A stretch of DNA of 64,000 nucleotides from Rugalucina vietnamica. Lineage: Eukaryota > Mollusca > Bivalvia > Lucinida > Lucinidae. The notes under the pieces are model-generated. The model was not told where the DNA came from, searched no databases, and saw nothing but the letters and a program-made list of their open reading frames with translations. The stretch lies in assembly GCA_964017185.1 (NCBI GenBank), contig OZ024873.1, forward strand, positions 52,686,760 to 52,750,759, written 5' to 3'. The position numbers were made by a program, and so were the translations under genes. Each line of letters opens with the position of its first letter. Within the stretch, counting starts at the first letter, position 1. This document shows positions 42,571 to 53,033 of the stretch, piece by piece.

Positions 42571-43107
42571 GTTTTCCATTTTTACTGGATATATGTTTGA
42601 CTCCCTTTTTTGAAGAACGTCAAGTTCGTTAGAGGCACGCTGTGCATACGTTTGAAATACGTCATACGTACGTTGTTCATACGCTCCTTATAAGTCACGA
42701 ACGCTATGCTAACGCTGGGTGCACGCTGTTCTACGCTGTTATAAGTCATGATACGCCAGGGATACGTTATGAATAAGCTACTCATACGTTAGACATACGT
42801 TCCGTGCGCTAAGCATACGCTTTGCATACGTTCAGAGAGAGCATTTTCCGGATTTTTAGCATAGAATGAACAGCGTATGACAACGTACAATAACGTACTG
42901 GGTATTTTTTCATACGCTGCTCATACGTTGGCTAATACGTTGTGGTCTGAGCGGGTCTTAACAAGGACGCAAAACCAAGTTCGTACATTGTATTTACGCA
43001 ACACTATACATGTGAAACATGCAATAGATTCGGACTGACTTCATACATGTGTATAAGCCTACAAAACTATCAATTAAGATGGAAAGAACATTTGCGTACA
43101 CTGTATA

Positions 43108-43346
43108 TGAGCCTGTGCATGAGAAAATCAAAAATATGGGTTTTCGACCAGGTCAGGCACAAACCAAGCTGTACAGTGACAGCATAAAGTTAGAAGCTTG
43201 AAACTTTAGATATAAGTAGAAGAGGAATAGTACTACACGTATGGTGAAAACAAAGAAGCTGATCAGCTGTGCAGTTACTGCACAGCTGATCTGCGTCTTT
43301 GTTTTCGCATATGCAAATCGGTTGTTTTCCCATGCGGCGGCTCAAT
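43108..43346 (-). mobile_element. MITE family B, copy g
   Basis: The left end has degraded to GAGCCTGTGCATGAGAAAAT. The hairpin (AAGCTGATCAGCTGTGCAG / CTGCACAGCTGATCTGCG) differs from other copies at the tip but stays paired. Confidence 0.75.
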
Positions 43347-43750
43347 TATAAATTAAGGTCAAGGTATAAAATGCGATTCAATTTGCTTTAGATTATTATA
43401 TATGCATTTATTAATTTATATAATTACATTACGAGTATATTGAGAGGGTACAGTAAAAACGTTTACTGCTATTCTACCATGTAGCCTTCATGCGTTCTAA
43501 AATGCTAGCACTATTTGCAGGCCCTACTATACTTGTACATTACATACACATTCCATGAATTTGATTCATTGGTATTGCATACTGGTATTTAAACAAATAA
43601 GTGCCTTTTAAATCCTTTAAAGGGAGTCAAAACTTTGTGTCATTAAATGGTTCCCAAATACCGAATGAAGCCAGCTATAGAGAGATGAAATTAAACAAAG
43701 ACCCCGGATTCGAAACGGCGTGAAGTCATATTCTTTTTTCCAGTCCTGTG

Positions 43751-43753
43751 AAA

Positions 43754-43796
<43 letters not shown>

Positions 43797-43814
43797 ATAG
43801 ATAAATAAATAAAA
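43751..43814 (+). repeat. (AAAT)n microsatellite
   Basis: About fifteen AAAT units with one G interruption near 43800. Confidence 0.9.
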
Positions 43815-44210
43815 ATTGCATTTGTCGAAAATGGAGTACTACAAAAAGAGAAGGAAGCATTTTTTGAGAATAATTATCGCGAATAGTCTAATGAGCATCA
43901 TCGCACAGCTTATGTATATTTAATCATTGTTATCTGAGATCATAGATTATTGCTAATTGTTTTACGTTTCTTCTTATACCGGAATGAGATTAACCATTAT
44001 AAAACAATGTTGCTCCCGCTGTGTCTCTGCATTTGACGATGATCAAAACAATATAATTCTAATGGGATATCAGTATGGGCGGCATTGCATCCAGATCTAC
44101 CACAGTTCGATATGCCTTATCTCAGTAGGAAGGAGAGATGAAAAAGAAAGAAAAACAAAGAACACCAGTAAACTAGGTGCAGTTAAAACTTATTTGAATC
44201 ACGCTCTTTT

Positions 44211-44410
44211 CATTACGAAAACTTGCACATGCAATATGAAGAATTTTTTGTTCAAATATTGATTGTTGGTACACGTTAGAACCGCCTCGCCAACTGAATG
44301 CGGTACCCACAATCTTTGTTTTGGAGCAAAAAACTATAGCCCTGTAAACACTACTTACAATAAATAACGATGGGATATAAAGTGGAATGCATGGATATGT
44401 TTGCATGATG
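44211..44410 (-). mobile_element. Palindromic MITE family A, copy 10 (decayed)
   Basis: CATTACGAAAACTTGCAC start and GATATGTTTGCATGATG end. The centre is ACCGCCTCGCCAACTGAATG, with the palindrome destroyed and about 80 bp deleted. Confidence 0.75.
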
Positions 44411-44798
44411 ATGGCTCGGTTCAAATGTCCCAGTGAATACAAACCTGTGTACCGCGATAACCAGGTCTCTTTGTTACAGAACAGATCGCGTTCTCACAGC
44501 AACGATATTACCGCGGTGTAGCACCGGTCTTGTTAAAGATTAAACCGTCGTTGACACGGATTATCCCGATCCACCGAGCTGTCGTCACGGGGCAGGTCAG
44601 TTTGCCCCGGTTTAAGTACGGTTTGTTGTATCATGATGAACGGTGTGTTTAATACTGCGGATAAAACTAAACTAAATAAAAACAGGGTATATGACATTTA
44701 CCGTGAAATGAATGTTATTAAAATGCGAGCGTGACGATAATTTGCACCCATGCATTGTTAAGTCAATTTTGGTTGCAGAGTCTGCTTTCGATTTACGA

Positions 44799-45077
44799 CA
44801 TCAGGAAAACATGTCCGTGAAATGTATTCCCCCTTAAACCCCACTTTTATATAGCAAAACTGGGGTATGCAGGGGTGTATCTATTTTTCTTATTTTTGCT
44901 CCAAAACGTAGATTGTGGGTACACGTTAGACCCGCCTCGTCGAGGCAGTTCTAACGAATACCCACAATCTATGTTTTGAGCAAAAATAAGAAAAATATCA
45001 AAATTTTTCTACTAAAAATTTTCATTTTTTACAACTTTAAAAATCTCTGTTTATTGCATGGGCAAGTTTTCGTAATG
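44799..45077 (+). mobile_element. Palindromic MITE family A, copy 11
   Basis: Nearly full palindrome around CCGCCTCGTCGAGGCAG, with one arm substitution each side of the tip. 390 bp from copy 10 in opposite orientation. Confidence 0.85.
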
Positions 45078-45689
45078 GAAGTTTCATGATTTTCTTTTGT
45101 TTTGTAACCCCTAGGCACAACATTAGAGCGCAATTTAACTTTATTCAGAGTTTGATTTGTGCACAAGAGCAACATTGTGCACCGGAGTAAATTTGAATAT
45201 GTGCATTTTGCGCATGCGAATTGGGGTTTGTCTTCAATGGTAAAAAAATGCGTTCTCGCCTTGCTTGTGTAGTAGTTTAAGCAATACATCTATCTTTTCT
45301 AAATTGTAAAGACTTTAATTCAAATTGTGTCTCTTTGTATGTTTAGAACTAGTGACAGCGGTCAAACACAACACACATGTACAAAGAACTGGTCTAATAA
45401 GAGGTTTAATTACGCCAATTCCATGCCTGCTGTGCGATACAGATGGTGCTGCAGAGGTGTGATTTACCTACCCCATAAGCTATTAGTATTTATAGCGCAA
45501 GCGCTTCAGCCCTGATACGTCATCACAGGTTTATCGGCATGGTGAAATTATAACCGTGCCTTTCTGTACCTATTATCGGCAGATGCAGGCTTTGTCGTAT
45601 TCATCTTTTTTGATACATGTCGAACATAGACGCATAACCACTTGATTATTTCAAATACATATAATCATGTCACCACGGCATAATGAGAT

Positions 45690-46300
45690 CATGCAAAAAC
45701 AGATTTTTTGCACGTGCTGATTGTATCGTGGCGATTGTCTTTTGGTAATCTTTGAATAAAATCAGAAAGCGTGTAGTTTGTAGAATGGAAGTGGAAAAAA
45801 TAAGTCGTCTCTCTTTCGAAAAAAAAAAAAATAGCTAGAGCGCCCGGCTAAGTAGACGGTGGGTAGCTCATTTAGCATAGAAACGTTTAAAATACATTTA
45901 AAGTCAATGGGACGAGGGCGTTTTTCTTTTGCTTTTTACTGTAACAACATGAACAAGTCGCACGGTATCATACTAAATCTTGTTTGTGCGTCGACCGATC
46001 CTTCTTATGTTGGTGTTTTCCGTCACTTTTACTTCTGCCTGTCGTCCTTAGACGTTATCACACATTACAAAGATTCTAATGCAAGTGGTAAACGTTTTGT
46101 TTCAAATCTGCGATGCTGAGTGGGCTTACATTATAAAAATGCTAAAGATTTGTCAATGTGAAATCGTTTTTAGCGCTAGCAAGAGCAAAAGGAATTGCTG
46201 AAGCCACCAGGTACTGACTGTGCGTGAAAAATCGATCTGAAACCAAAATGTTAATTACCAGACTTTTTGAGACGCTTACTTGCGATAAAATACTGACTTT
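45690..46300 (+). repeat. Uninterrupted homologue of the host repeat split by the LTR element
   Basis: Shares the 11400-11578 blocks followed directly by the 18407-19100 blocks, with TAGCTCATTTAGCATAG then AAACGTTTAAAATACATTTA at the junction. No LTR element and no MITE at the position occupied at 18522. Confidence 0.7.
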
Positions 46301-46369
46301 CATGTTAATGTGTGTTGTTCTTTTTACTCAATTGAATAAAATTATTGAATAGATCATGGTGTTGAACTT

Positions 46370-46583
46370 AAAGTCCCGGTCCCACTGCGCTTAACATTGC
46401 TTAAAATCGCTATACAATTGTTTTGATATTAATTTAGGGGTCATTTCTTTGACCTCGTTAAGCAAATTAAGAAAACAGAAACACGTTGGAAAACATTTTA
46501 CAAATTTGTCTACGCAGTCTTATCAATAAACGTATAATAAGACAATCGTACGATTGCTTACGATCCAGTGGGACTGGCTCTTT
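46370..46583. mobile_element. MITE with AAAG...CTTT ends
   Basis: Ends AAAGTCCCGGTCCCACTG and CAGTGGGACTGGCTCTTT are imperfect inverted copies. ACTT flanks both sides, a possible 4-bp target duplication. 214 bp. Confidence 0.6.
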
Positions 46584-46793
46584 ACTTGCGATTTTCAACG
46601 GCCTATCAATTCGGTTTTTGTTATTTTAGCATCTTCCGATTTTTCGAACGAAGGGTGTGGATACCCAATATTTCGCTTATTTTCGACAGAAGTCACCGAT
46701 TGCAATACATTTTTAGCATTCTGTCTAAAATGGTTATTGTCAGCGTGTTGAAAATTTGAAGGCTCTCAGTTGTTTGATTCTCGAAATATTTAA

Positions 46794-47072
46794 CATCATG
46801 AAAACATGTTCGTGTAATGTATACCCCCTTAAACCCCACGTTTATATAGAAAAACTAGGGTTTGCAGGGGTATACCTATTTTTCTTATTTTTGCTCCAAA
46901 ACATAGATTGTGGGTACTCGTTAGAACCGCCTCGCCGAAGCGGTTCTAACGTGTACCCACAATCTATGTTTTGAGCAAAAATAAGAAAAATATCAATTTT
47001 TTTTCCTGTGAAAATTTTCATTTTTAAAACTAAAAAAATTTCTGTATATTACATGGACGTGTTTTCGTAATG
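46794..47072 (+). mobile_element. Palindromic MITE family A, copy 12
   Basis: Full-length copy; palindrome tip CCGCCTCGCCGAAGCGG. It interrupts the host repeat shared with 19.57-19.70 kb, which lacks it. Confidence 0.85.
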
Positions 47073-47384
47073 CAAATTATTACTAGTTGCGTTGGGAATT
47101 GTTTGGAAAGTATAGTAAATGCATTCTTGGTGAGTTTTGATGTTCATTAGCAGCGGAATAATTTAAGTCCTAAGAAATATTTGTCGCTGACGATGTGTAT
47201 GTTTCATCTCTCATCGCCGGGTGCGGCTAAACTCGCGTCACCAACAAATCGAATTTAAAACATGTCAAAGTTTATTTCTTCCAGTTTCATGAAACATGTT
47301 TCATGAAACATCTAAAACATAGGAAATGCAACGATTAATGATAATACCTGATGTCAAGAGGTGATAAGGACTCCATTTATCTCG

Positions 47385-47660
47385 AAAGTAATTAGTACGT
47401 CCGCGGTGGCGGGTGGTCGTAACATGAAACACATGCAGTCTGGCTAATGAATACAGGTATGCATTTATCAATACCACCGCGGAAACACTGCGATGAGTGT
47501 ATGTCAGATCCACGGTGGCGGGAGGGTAATTATCTTATTAAGCACTTATTAGTAACCCACCCCTATGAGTGGAAAAAATGCTAAAATCACGTGACCCCAC
47601 CCTAAGTCCGCGCCACTGTGTCAGGTGGGAAAACAAAAATCCACCTGGCTTGTACTGTAT
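47385..47660 (-). mobile_element. Element built on CCACCGTGG motifs, copy 2
   Basis: Contains TCCGCGGTGGCGGG, ACCACCGCGG and CCACGGTGGCGGGAGG, and ends ATCCACCTGGCTTGTACTGT, the inverted start of the copy at 37515. Confidence 0.6.
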
Positions 47661-47715
47661 GTTAGAAGCCCGCTTCCACTACCAGGATCCCTACATTCGA
47701 TGTCCGGCGCTGTAG

Positions 47716-47778
47716 TATTACGAAAAATTGCCCATGCGATATACAGAGTGCATCACCCTCGCTTTATTATTGCATGAA

Positions 47779-47821
<43 letters not shown>

Positions 47822-48046
47822 ACAAGAAAACATTTTTTTTCAGCTGCAAAATTGGATAAATTCATAGTAGAAAATAAATGGTGGTTTTAATATTTATGCT
47901 TTAAACATTGATTGTCGGTACATGTTGGAACCGCCTCGGTGAGGTGGTTAGACCGAGGCGGTTCTAACAAAAATACATGTACCCATAAATTATGTTGAGA
48001 GCAAAAAATAAGAAAATATGCATTAGCCGGTTCATCCCAGTTTTAC
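47716..48046 (-). mobile_element. Palindromic MITE family A, copy 13 (rearranged)
   Basis: Left end ATTACGAAAAATTGCCCATG. An (AAAT)n tract at 47776-47823 is inserted near it, and the centre is expanded (CCGCCTCGGTGAGGTGGTTA then GACCGAGGCGGTTCT). The right end is missing. Confidence 0.65.
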
Positions 48047-48056
48047 TTTAATAACC

Positions 48057-48208
48057 TGAGCCACGGCGTCAGAAAACCGGTCTGCATAGTTCCCGACCAG
48101 TTCTGACACAAACCAGCCTGTACAGTTGCTTGGATAGAACCTGAAATTTTAGATATAAGAAGAGGGGGAACAGCACTATCCGAGTAGCGGAAACAAAGGC
48201 GCTGATCA
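48057..48208 (-). mobile_element. MITE family B, copy h (truncated in hairpin)
   Basis: Starts GAGCCACGGCGTCAGAAAAC and stops at GGCGCTGATCA, again cut at the internal hairpin as in copy f. Confidence 0.65.
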
Positions 48209-48281
48209 CTCTCTCTATTTTATATACTTAAAAGGATTATAAAATATAACTTAAATGTAAAGTCGATTTTCATAATCGTGC

Positions 48282-48512
48282 ACATTATTTCTCCGAGAAA
48301 CTCCGCGAATAGGTATATCTGGGCTTACCTGTTTTCCCCGGTAAATATCTGCGGTCGCGGTGAAATTTCGCGGTGTTTCTCGGAGAAATCAGAATACATG
48401 AAACGCGAAATATTTTAATGAAAAAAGAAATTTACCGTTCTTTCTCCGAGAAAAAAAAAGCTTAGTGTCCTCCGAGAAACGAGAAATATGTTGTTAAAAC
48501 TTTACCGGGACT
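48282..48512. mobile_element. Element built on TTTCTCGGAGAAAC motifs, copy 2
   Basis: TTTCTCCGAGAAACTCCGCGAA, shown here only in part, TTTCGCGGTGTTTCTCGGAG and four more related motifs. It ends AACTTTACCGGGACTGT, the inverted edge of the copy at 33889. Confidence 0.65.
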
Positions 48513-48529
48513 GTAGGTACTTTTACAAA

Positions 48530-48644
48530 GAAAACATAACGTAAGCCGATAAGCAGCCATTCCCCAATAGGCGGCCACTCAGGTACCCGAACTTGAGTAA
48601 AAATATAAAAAAGTACATAATGCTCAAACAACACAAAACATTAA
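48530..48644 (+). repeat. Family C, copy 7 (right part)
   Basis: AACATAACGTAAGCCGATAA, GGCGGCCACTCAGGTACC and the CAACACAAAACATTAA tail. It lies beside motif element copy 2 as copy 5 lies beside motif element copy 1. Confidence 0.6.
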
Positions 48645-48773
48645 GTCCAAAGCACAAAACAAATTGTGGGTACGCGTTAGAACCGCTTCAATATCTTTTT
48701 TTTTCCAATGAAATTTTCAATTTCACAGGTGAAAAATATCTCGATTATATTGCATCGGCAAGTTTACGTAATG
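48645..48773 (+). mobile_element. Palindromic MITE family A, copy 14 (right part)
   Basis: Starts abruptly in ATTGTGGGTACGCGTTAGAA and ends GGCAAGTTTACGTAATG. Confidence 0.65.
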
Positions 48774-48809
48774 CACTTAATCAATTGTCATATTGCGTTA
48801 TACTCGAAA

Positions 48810-48900
48810 TACGAAAACACGTCCATGCAATAAACATTTTTTTTCAGCGATACAAAATGAAAATTTCAATGGAAAAAACTTTGAAACTTTTAATATACTA
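48810..48900 (-). mobile_element. Palindromic MITE family A, copy 15 (end fragment)
   Basis: ATACGAAAACACGTCCATGC and the A/T-rich stretch that follows in other minus-oriented copies; nothing beyond. Confidence 0.55.
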
Positions 48901-49001
48901 ACCCAAAGAGCTAACGCAACAGTGTTTTGTTTTCTCATTTGCGCTCGTCCTGTTTACAAGTTGGCCGAAATACATCTTAAAATAAAATGCTGGATTATCC
49001 A

Positions 49002-49150
49002 AAGGTACAAGTAGGCAAAGATCAGGAAAAGGCGCAATCAGAAAAAGATTCCCACTCCAAAAACCGAGGTGGGAAAAAACCAAATTAACAGTCAGGTACT
49101 TATACCATGAAACATATCGTAAGCCGAATGAGCAGCTATTTTCCTGGATT
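49002..49150 (+). repeat. Family C, copy 8
   Basis: A well preserved head and core: AAAGGTACAAGTAGGCAAAG, TCCCACTCCAAAAACCGAGG, CAGGTACTTATACCATGAAA. Confidence 0.75.
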
Positions 49151-49894
49151 ATCCAAGCATCACATGGAACTTCAGTTTTTACCACAAGTCGCTAATTGTC
49201 ACGAATCAATCGATTCTACAGAGGCATTGTGTCTGTTAACTTCAAACGTTTGAAGTTTATGGGACATCCAAACGCATCTGGGCAGAAGTGTGTTATTCGC
49301 TGCATGTTTGGTTAAAATTCTGAGGATCGCTGAGCAGTAACCAGGAAATGAAATGCAATCGATTGATGGTAGGCGAAAATTGGAGTTTTGCAAAATTCTC
49401 TGGATAGGATTTAACCCAAACCGGTACGATCTTCGAAGCTGAGCTTAATGACATTTAAAGGCAACACAACTTGACAGTTTCGGACTTTAAACTGAATGGA
49501 AATCATTGTTTTAGCGATTTTCTTCGATTTTGAATTTGTATGGAATGAATAGGCGTTCATGAGCGAAACACAAAAAAGTTTTTTAAGTTCAAAGTAATCC
49601 TGTAAGAAATTGGGGCGGTGTTTTCCCATGCAACAACGTTTTCCAGAATGGACGAACGTTACAGAATTGTGAAATGCAAAGCCATGGTCATCAAAACGTC
49701 AAGAATACCCTGAACATGGGAAAATGACGTTTTGACCAATCAGAGCACAGCTCAGTGATTCCTAATCTGTAGAAAATAACTAATGGTTTTAAAATGTTTG
49801 TTGACCATTTTTTACTAACTTTTATCAGTTTGGTTTGCCTGCAAAACTTATTTCTATAAAATTCAGCCACATTTCTTGTTGCGTTAGGAGTTTG

Positions 49895-50018
49895 GGTTAG
49901 TATATTTTTGCTTAAAACATTGATTGCGGGTACAATTTTCAGTCTAACGAGTACCCACAATCTATGTTTTGGATCAAAAATACGAAAAATACGTATAACC
50001 TTATACACCCTTTGGGCG
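49895..50018 (-). mobile_element. Palindromic MITE family A, copy 16 (fragment)
   Basis: TATTTTTGCTTAAAACATTG, GAGTACCCACAATCTATGTT. The palindrome centre is reduced to a few bases and the right side is cut by the element at 50021. Confidence 0.6.
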
Positions 50019-50020
50019 AA

Positions 50021-50814
50021 ATATACTCCTTAAAAGAAGTTTTTGCAGCATTTAGATTTTTTCATATTTTTCAGTGACATTTTGACTAACAAATTTTAAA
50101 CCTACCTTTTTTTAATTTGCACAGTCTGAAAGAGTTTCGTATAGTGTGTGATGAGATCAAAAACGTTGCTGAAACGATTTTAAGAAAAAATAAAAATCCC
50201 CATTTTCTGTGATTACTGAAAATTGCAAATCGAAAAAAAAATCCACCAAAAATACCACAGTATGAAGATCATTTTTCTTTCCAAATTTTCACACAAGAGC
50301 TCCAAAGCAAATGATTAAGTTTGATATACAGCTTTTCAAAAAGTCGGAATTTGGATGGGTGGAAAAGCAGTACCTTTAGTTAAACATTCAGGGGTGCTGC
50401 ATGCTGTGTTTGATGGAAAAACAACCCATCTTATTGAAGAGATGAGTTACTAAGCTTTATCTGAGAGTTTAAACAAAATCTCAAAAACCGTTTTCTTTTT
50501 TTTTTTTTTTTTTTTTAAATGATTGCTTTCAGTATCTCGAGTGAGGGTGTGAAACGAATTCAGGGTTGAAATCCCAGAAATAAAGATGCGGGCTTTTTGA
50601 TTCATCCCAAATGTTGGTGTTTTCAAAAACTTGCATTTTTGCACATTTTAACTTAATCTTTTCAAGATAAATTATTGCTTTTTTATTCTCGAAGTCCAGC
50701 CTTTGAAGATGGTATTAAGTTTTAAAAGTTTTTTTTTGAAAAAGATCTTTACTAAACATTATTTTAAAATAAGAAAAATATTAACTGGTGCAAAACTTCT
50801 TTTGATGAGTATAT
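50021..50814. mobile_element. 1-kb TA-flanked element family, copy 2 (shorter)
   Basis: 794 bp, colinear with 21324-22366 but with about 250 bp missing in the middle. The left end has substitutions (TACTCCTTAAAAGAAGTTTT); the right end is intact. Confidence 0.7.
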
Positions 50815-51165
50815 TTCACGGGCGTCAAGTTGTGAGTAAACTTTTGCCGCAACCTTTTGTTAAATGTGTTCGCCGTTCACTACAAAGCAAAATATAAGGC
50901 GTAAAATAAAAATAGCCATGTTTACACTGACATGACGAAAACGGGGTATTATCAGTAGGTCGCAAAATCTATTTTCCTCTTACATTTTCTCTATTAAAAA
51001 TAGGTGTAAAGGTAAAAAACGTGTTAACATTAATCATAAGTACTAGAAACAGACATGCAATGAAGTTAAAATCAATAAGGAAGCTTCAGAAAGCGAGCTT
51101 AAATATCATTGTTGCAGATATACAAGTTTTAAAAACATTGCCTACTTTCCTCTCAAAATGTTAAG

Positions 51166-51556
51166 GGTCGGTCTGCTTCAACAGCCAGACTTCTTCAGCA
51201 GGGCTATCGGTATCATAAACTTCGAAAAACCTTTTCTAGATTTTATCGCAGACACTATGAACTGATTTCCAAATTTAATTTCGGGCTAAAGACCCTTTTA
51301 CGCGAGGGCCTTTCGGAACCAGAATTTTGTGGTGACTTGGTTTACAAATCTAAGAAACTTATAGGAAGGAATGATTTTTCTTTTCAATTCAGAAAAAAAA
51401 TCATTACGCGTTACAGACGTATAGGATATAACTCAAATGTTATGCGATAGTCTGCATGCTTAGTTATTAACCCAATCATGGTTGATAACTATGCTGCCTT
51501 CTTTAATTACACGCCGGTGGGTCGGGCGTCAGACTCTATGCACGCCGGTGGGTCGG
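51166..51556 (+). pseudogene. Retroelement polyprotein C-terminal relic
   Basis: One frame with a single TAG (at about 51448) reads LLQQGYRYHKLRKTFSRFYR, LLREGLSEPEFCGDLVYKSK and NPIMVDNYAAFFNY. I recall this type of sequence from the region after the reverse transcriptase in invertebrate retroelements, but no catalytic motif is present to prove it. Confidence 0.4.
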
Positions 51557-51874
51557 GCCCCGACGTAAAGCTATTCATTTTAGTTGGTTGGGGCCGGAGC
51601 TTCTTGTCTGTTGCTTGGCCAACCGGGGTTCAACTGGTGTTTTTCTTTTGCTCTGGATTTCAGTGGCGGATCCAGGATTTTTGAAAGGGGGGTTCAAATT
51701 TACCAAGTGAGGTTCGTTTTCCAATTTTCATCCATATTTTCTTATATTTCCCCATGAAAATGAAGTAATTCGGTTCCAGAGGGGGGTTCGAGTGAACCCC
51801 CCGAACCCCCTCTAAATCTGCCACTGGATTTAGTATGTTATTTTGGCGCCCAGGGATCTCCATTGTCTGGCAGC

Positions 51875-52357
51875 TTACTCAATCTGTGAGTCCTCGTTTT
51901 TGATTCATCATGGTGTTTATTATGATTTATTTGTTTGTCCATGATGATTCATTGACTAGTTAGAGGTTCACCACGAGGACCGAACAACTAACTAAATGTT
52001 GTGAGCCACTGCAGAAGCTGAGGGTGAGGTTAGGTACCTGTAAAACCGGTTTAAGCCCGCCAGTAATTTTTCATTACTGATCGTTCCAAGGCGATACTTC
52101 TGTGGTGGTTCTTATTGTTTTATGTCTTGGTGTTTATTTTTTTTTTGTGTTGATGGCGCCTCATATATGTTATCATATTTTTAGTTAAGTTCAGGTAACT
52201 GAGTGGCCACCTATTGGGAAAATAGCTGCTCATTCGACTTACGATATATTTTTAAGGTAAAGTACCTGATTGTCGGTTTAGTTTTTTCCCACCTCGGTTT
52301 TTGGGGAATCTTTTTCTGATTGCGCCTTTTCCTGATCGTAACCTACTTGTACCTTTC
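51875..52357 (-). repeat. Family C, copy 9 (long form)
   Basis: Colinear with 41685-42166 (GAGGTTCACCACGAGGACCG, GCAGAAGCTGAGGGTGAGG, ACCGGTTTAAGCCCGCCAGT), with scattered substitutions. No coding frame is conserved between the two. Confidence 0.8.
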
Positions 52358-52616
52358 CAAAATGTTTTATTTTATAATTTTACTTTTATTGACAGTATAA
52401 ACTGCGGGGGTCGGCGCAAAAAGTCTGGGTCGGTCGGGTTAGTGGAAACACAGTTATTTTTTTATTTACGCCTAAGAAATATCTTACACACATAAGAAGA
52501 AAAGGAAATGTACCGACAATTGAAAACATTCATCCTTCACTACATACATGTAACACAAATATCTTACACACATAAGATTAACCGGCAATTCAAAAGTAGG
52601 TACAAACTTATATCGG

Positions 52617-52690
52617 ATTGTTTGTTTGTTTGTTTGTTTGTTTGAGTTGTGGCTTATCGTCCAAGTCGATAGCTATCGACAAGTAGCGCA
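52617..52690 (+). repeat. (TTTG)n tract and short dispersed repeat
   Basis: Seven TTTG units followed by GTTGTGGCTTATCGTCCAAG, related to 40445-40500. Confidence 0.6.
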
Positions 52691-52814
52691 TCTATTTCTT
52701 AGGGTACCTATAGTCGGGCTTATTTTGATCAGTATATGAAACGTTCACTTTCTTATTGAGCGGGTTTTCAAATGATATCTGTTTTAACTCATTTTAGCCT
52801 GTCGTCCCTTTTGT

Positions 52815-53010
52815 GGGACATTGGCAAACAGTATAGCCCCTGATGTGACGCCGCAAAACGCGGCGTCCCATCTGGGGCTATTCTGTTTGCATAGAGAAAT
52901 TTCATCGAAAAATAGTTTAAAATTTAAAAATCAATCCTGATGCCCCTAAAAATAAAAGTGGACTCATCCAATTGATAATGATGGGAGAATCCATTCGTCA
53001 AATATGGGTT
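52815..53010. repeat. Hairpin-bearing repeat, copy 2
   Basis: TAGCCCC..GACGCCGC-AAAA-GCGGCGTC..GGGGCTA forms a good hairpin. AAAGTGGACTCATCCAATTG follows. It ends about 20 bp before the NHL exon acceptor. Confidence 0.65.
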
Positions 53011-53033
53011 AATTTATTATTTTCTATTCGTAG

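Larger units (their letters stand above)
40806..42961. mobile_element. TTAA-bounded element with ATACGTT motif arrays
   Basis: The left edge TTAAAGGGGTGCTCACACCA pairs with the right edge (reverse complement TTAAGACCCGCTCAGACCAC), both at a TTAA. Arrays of CATACGTT, CATAAGTT and TACGCT occupy 40835-41285 and 42610-42945, switching strand within each array. A 26-bp palindrome sits at 40974-40999. The interior holds a nested family C repeat and a (TTTA)n tract. No transposase. Confidence 0.7.

Noticed and set aside
45859-46119. 86-codon plus-strand frame
   Set aside because: It lies in the host repeat, and the homologue at 18.4-18.9 kb is not open in this frame.
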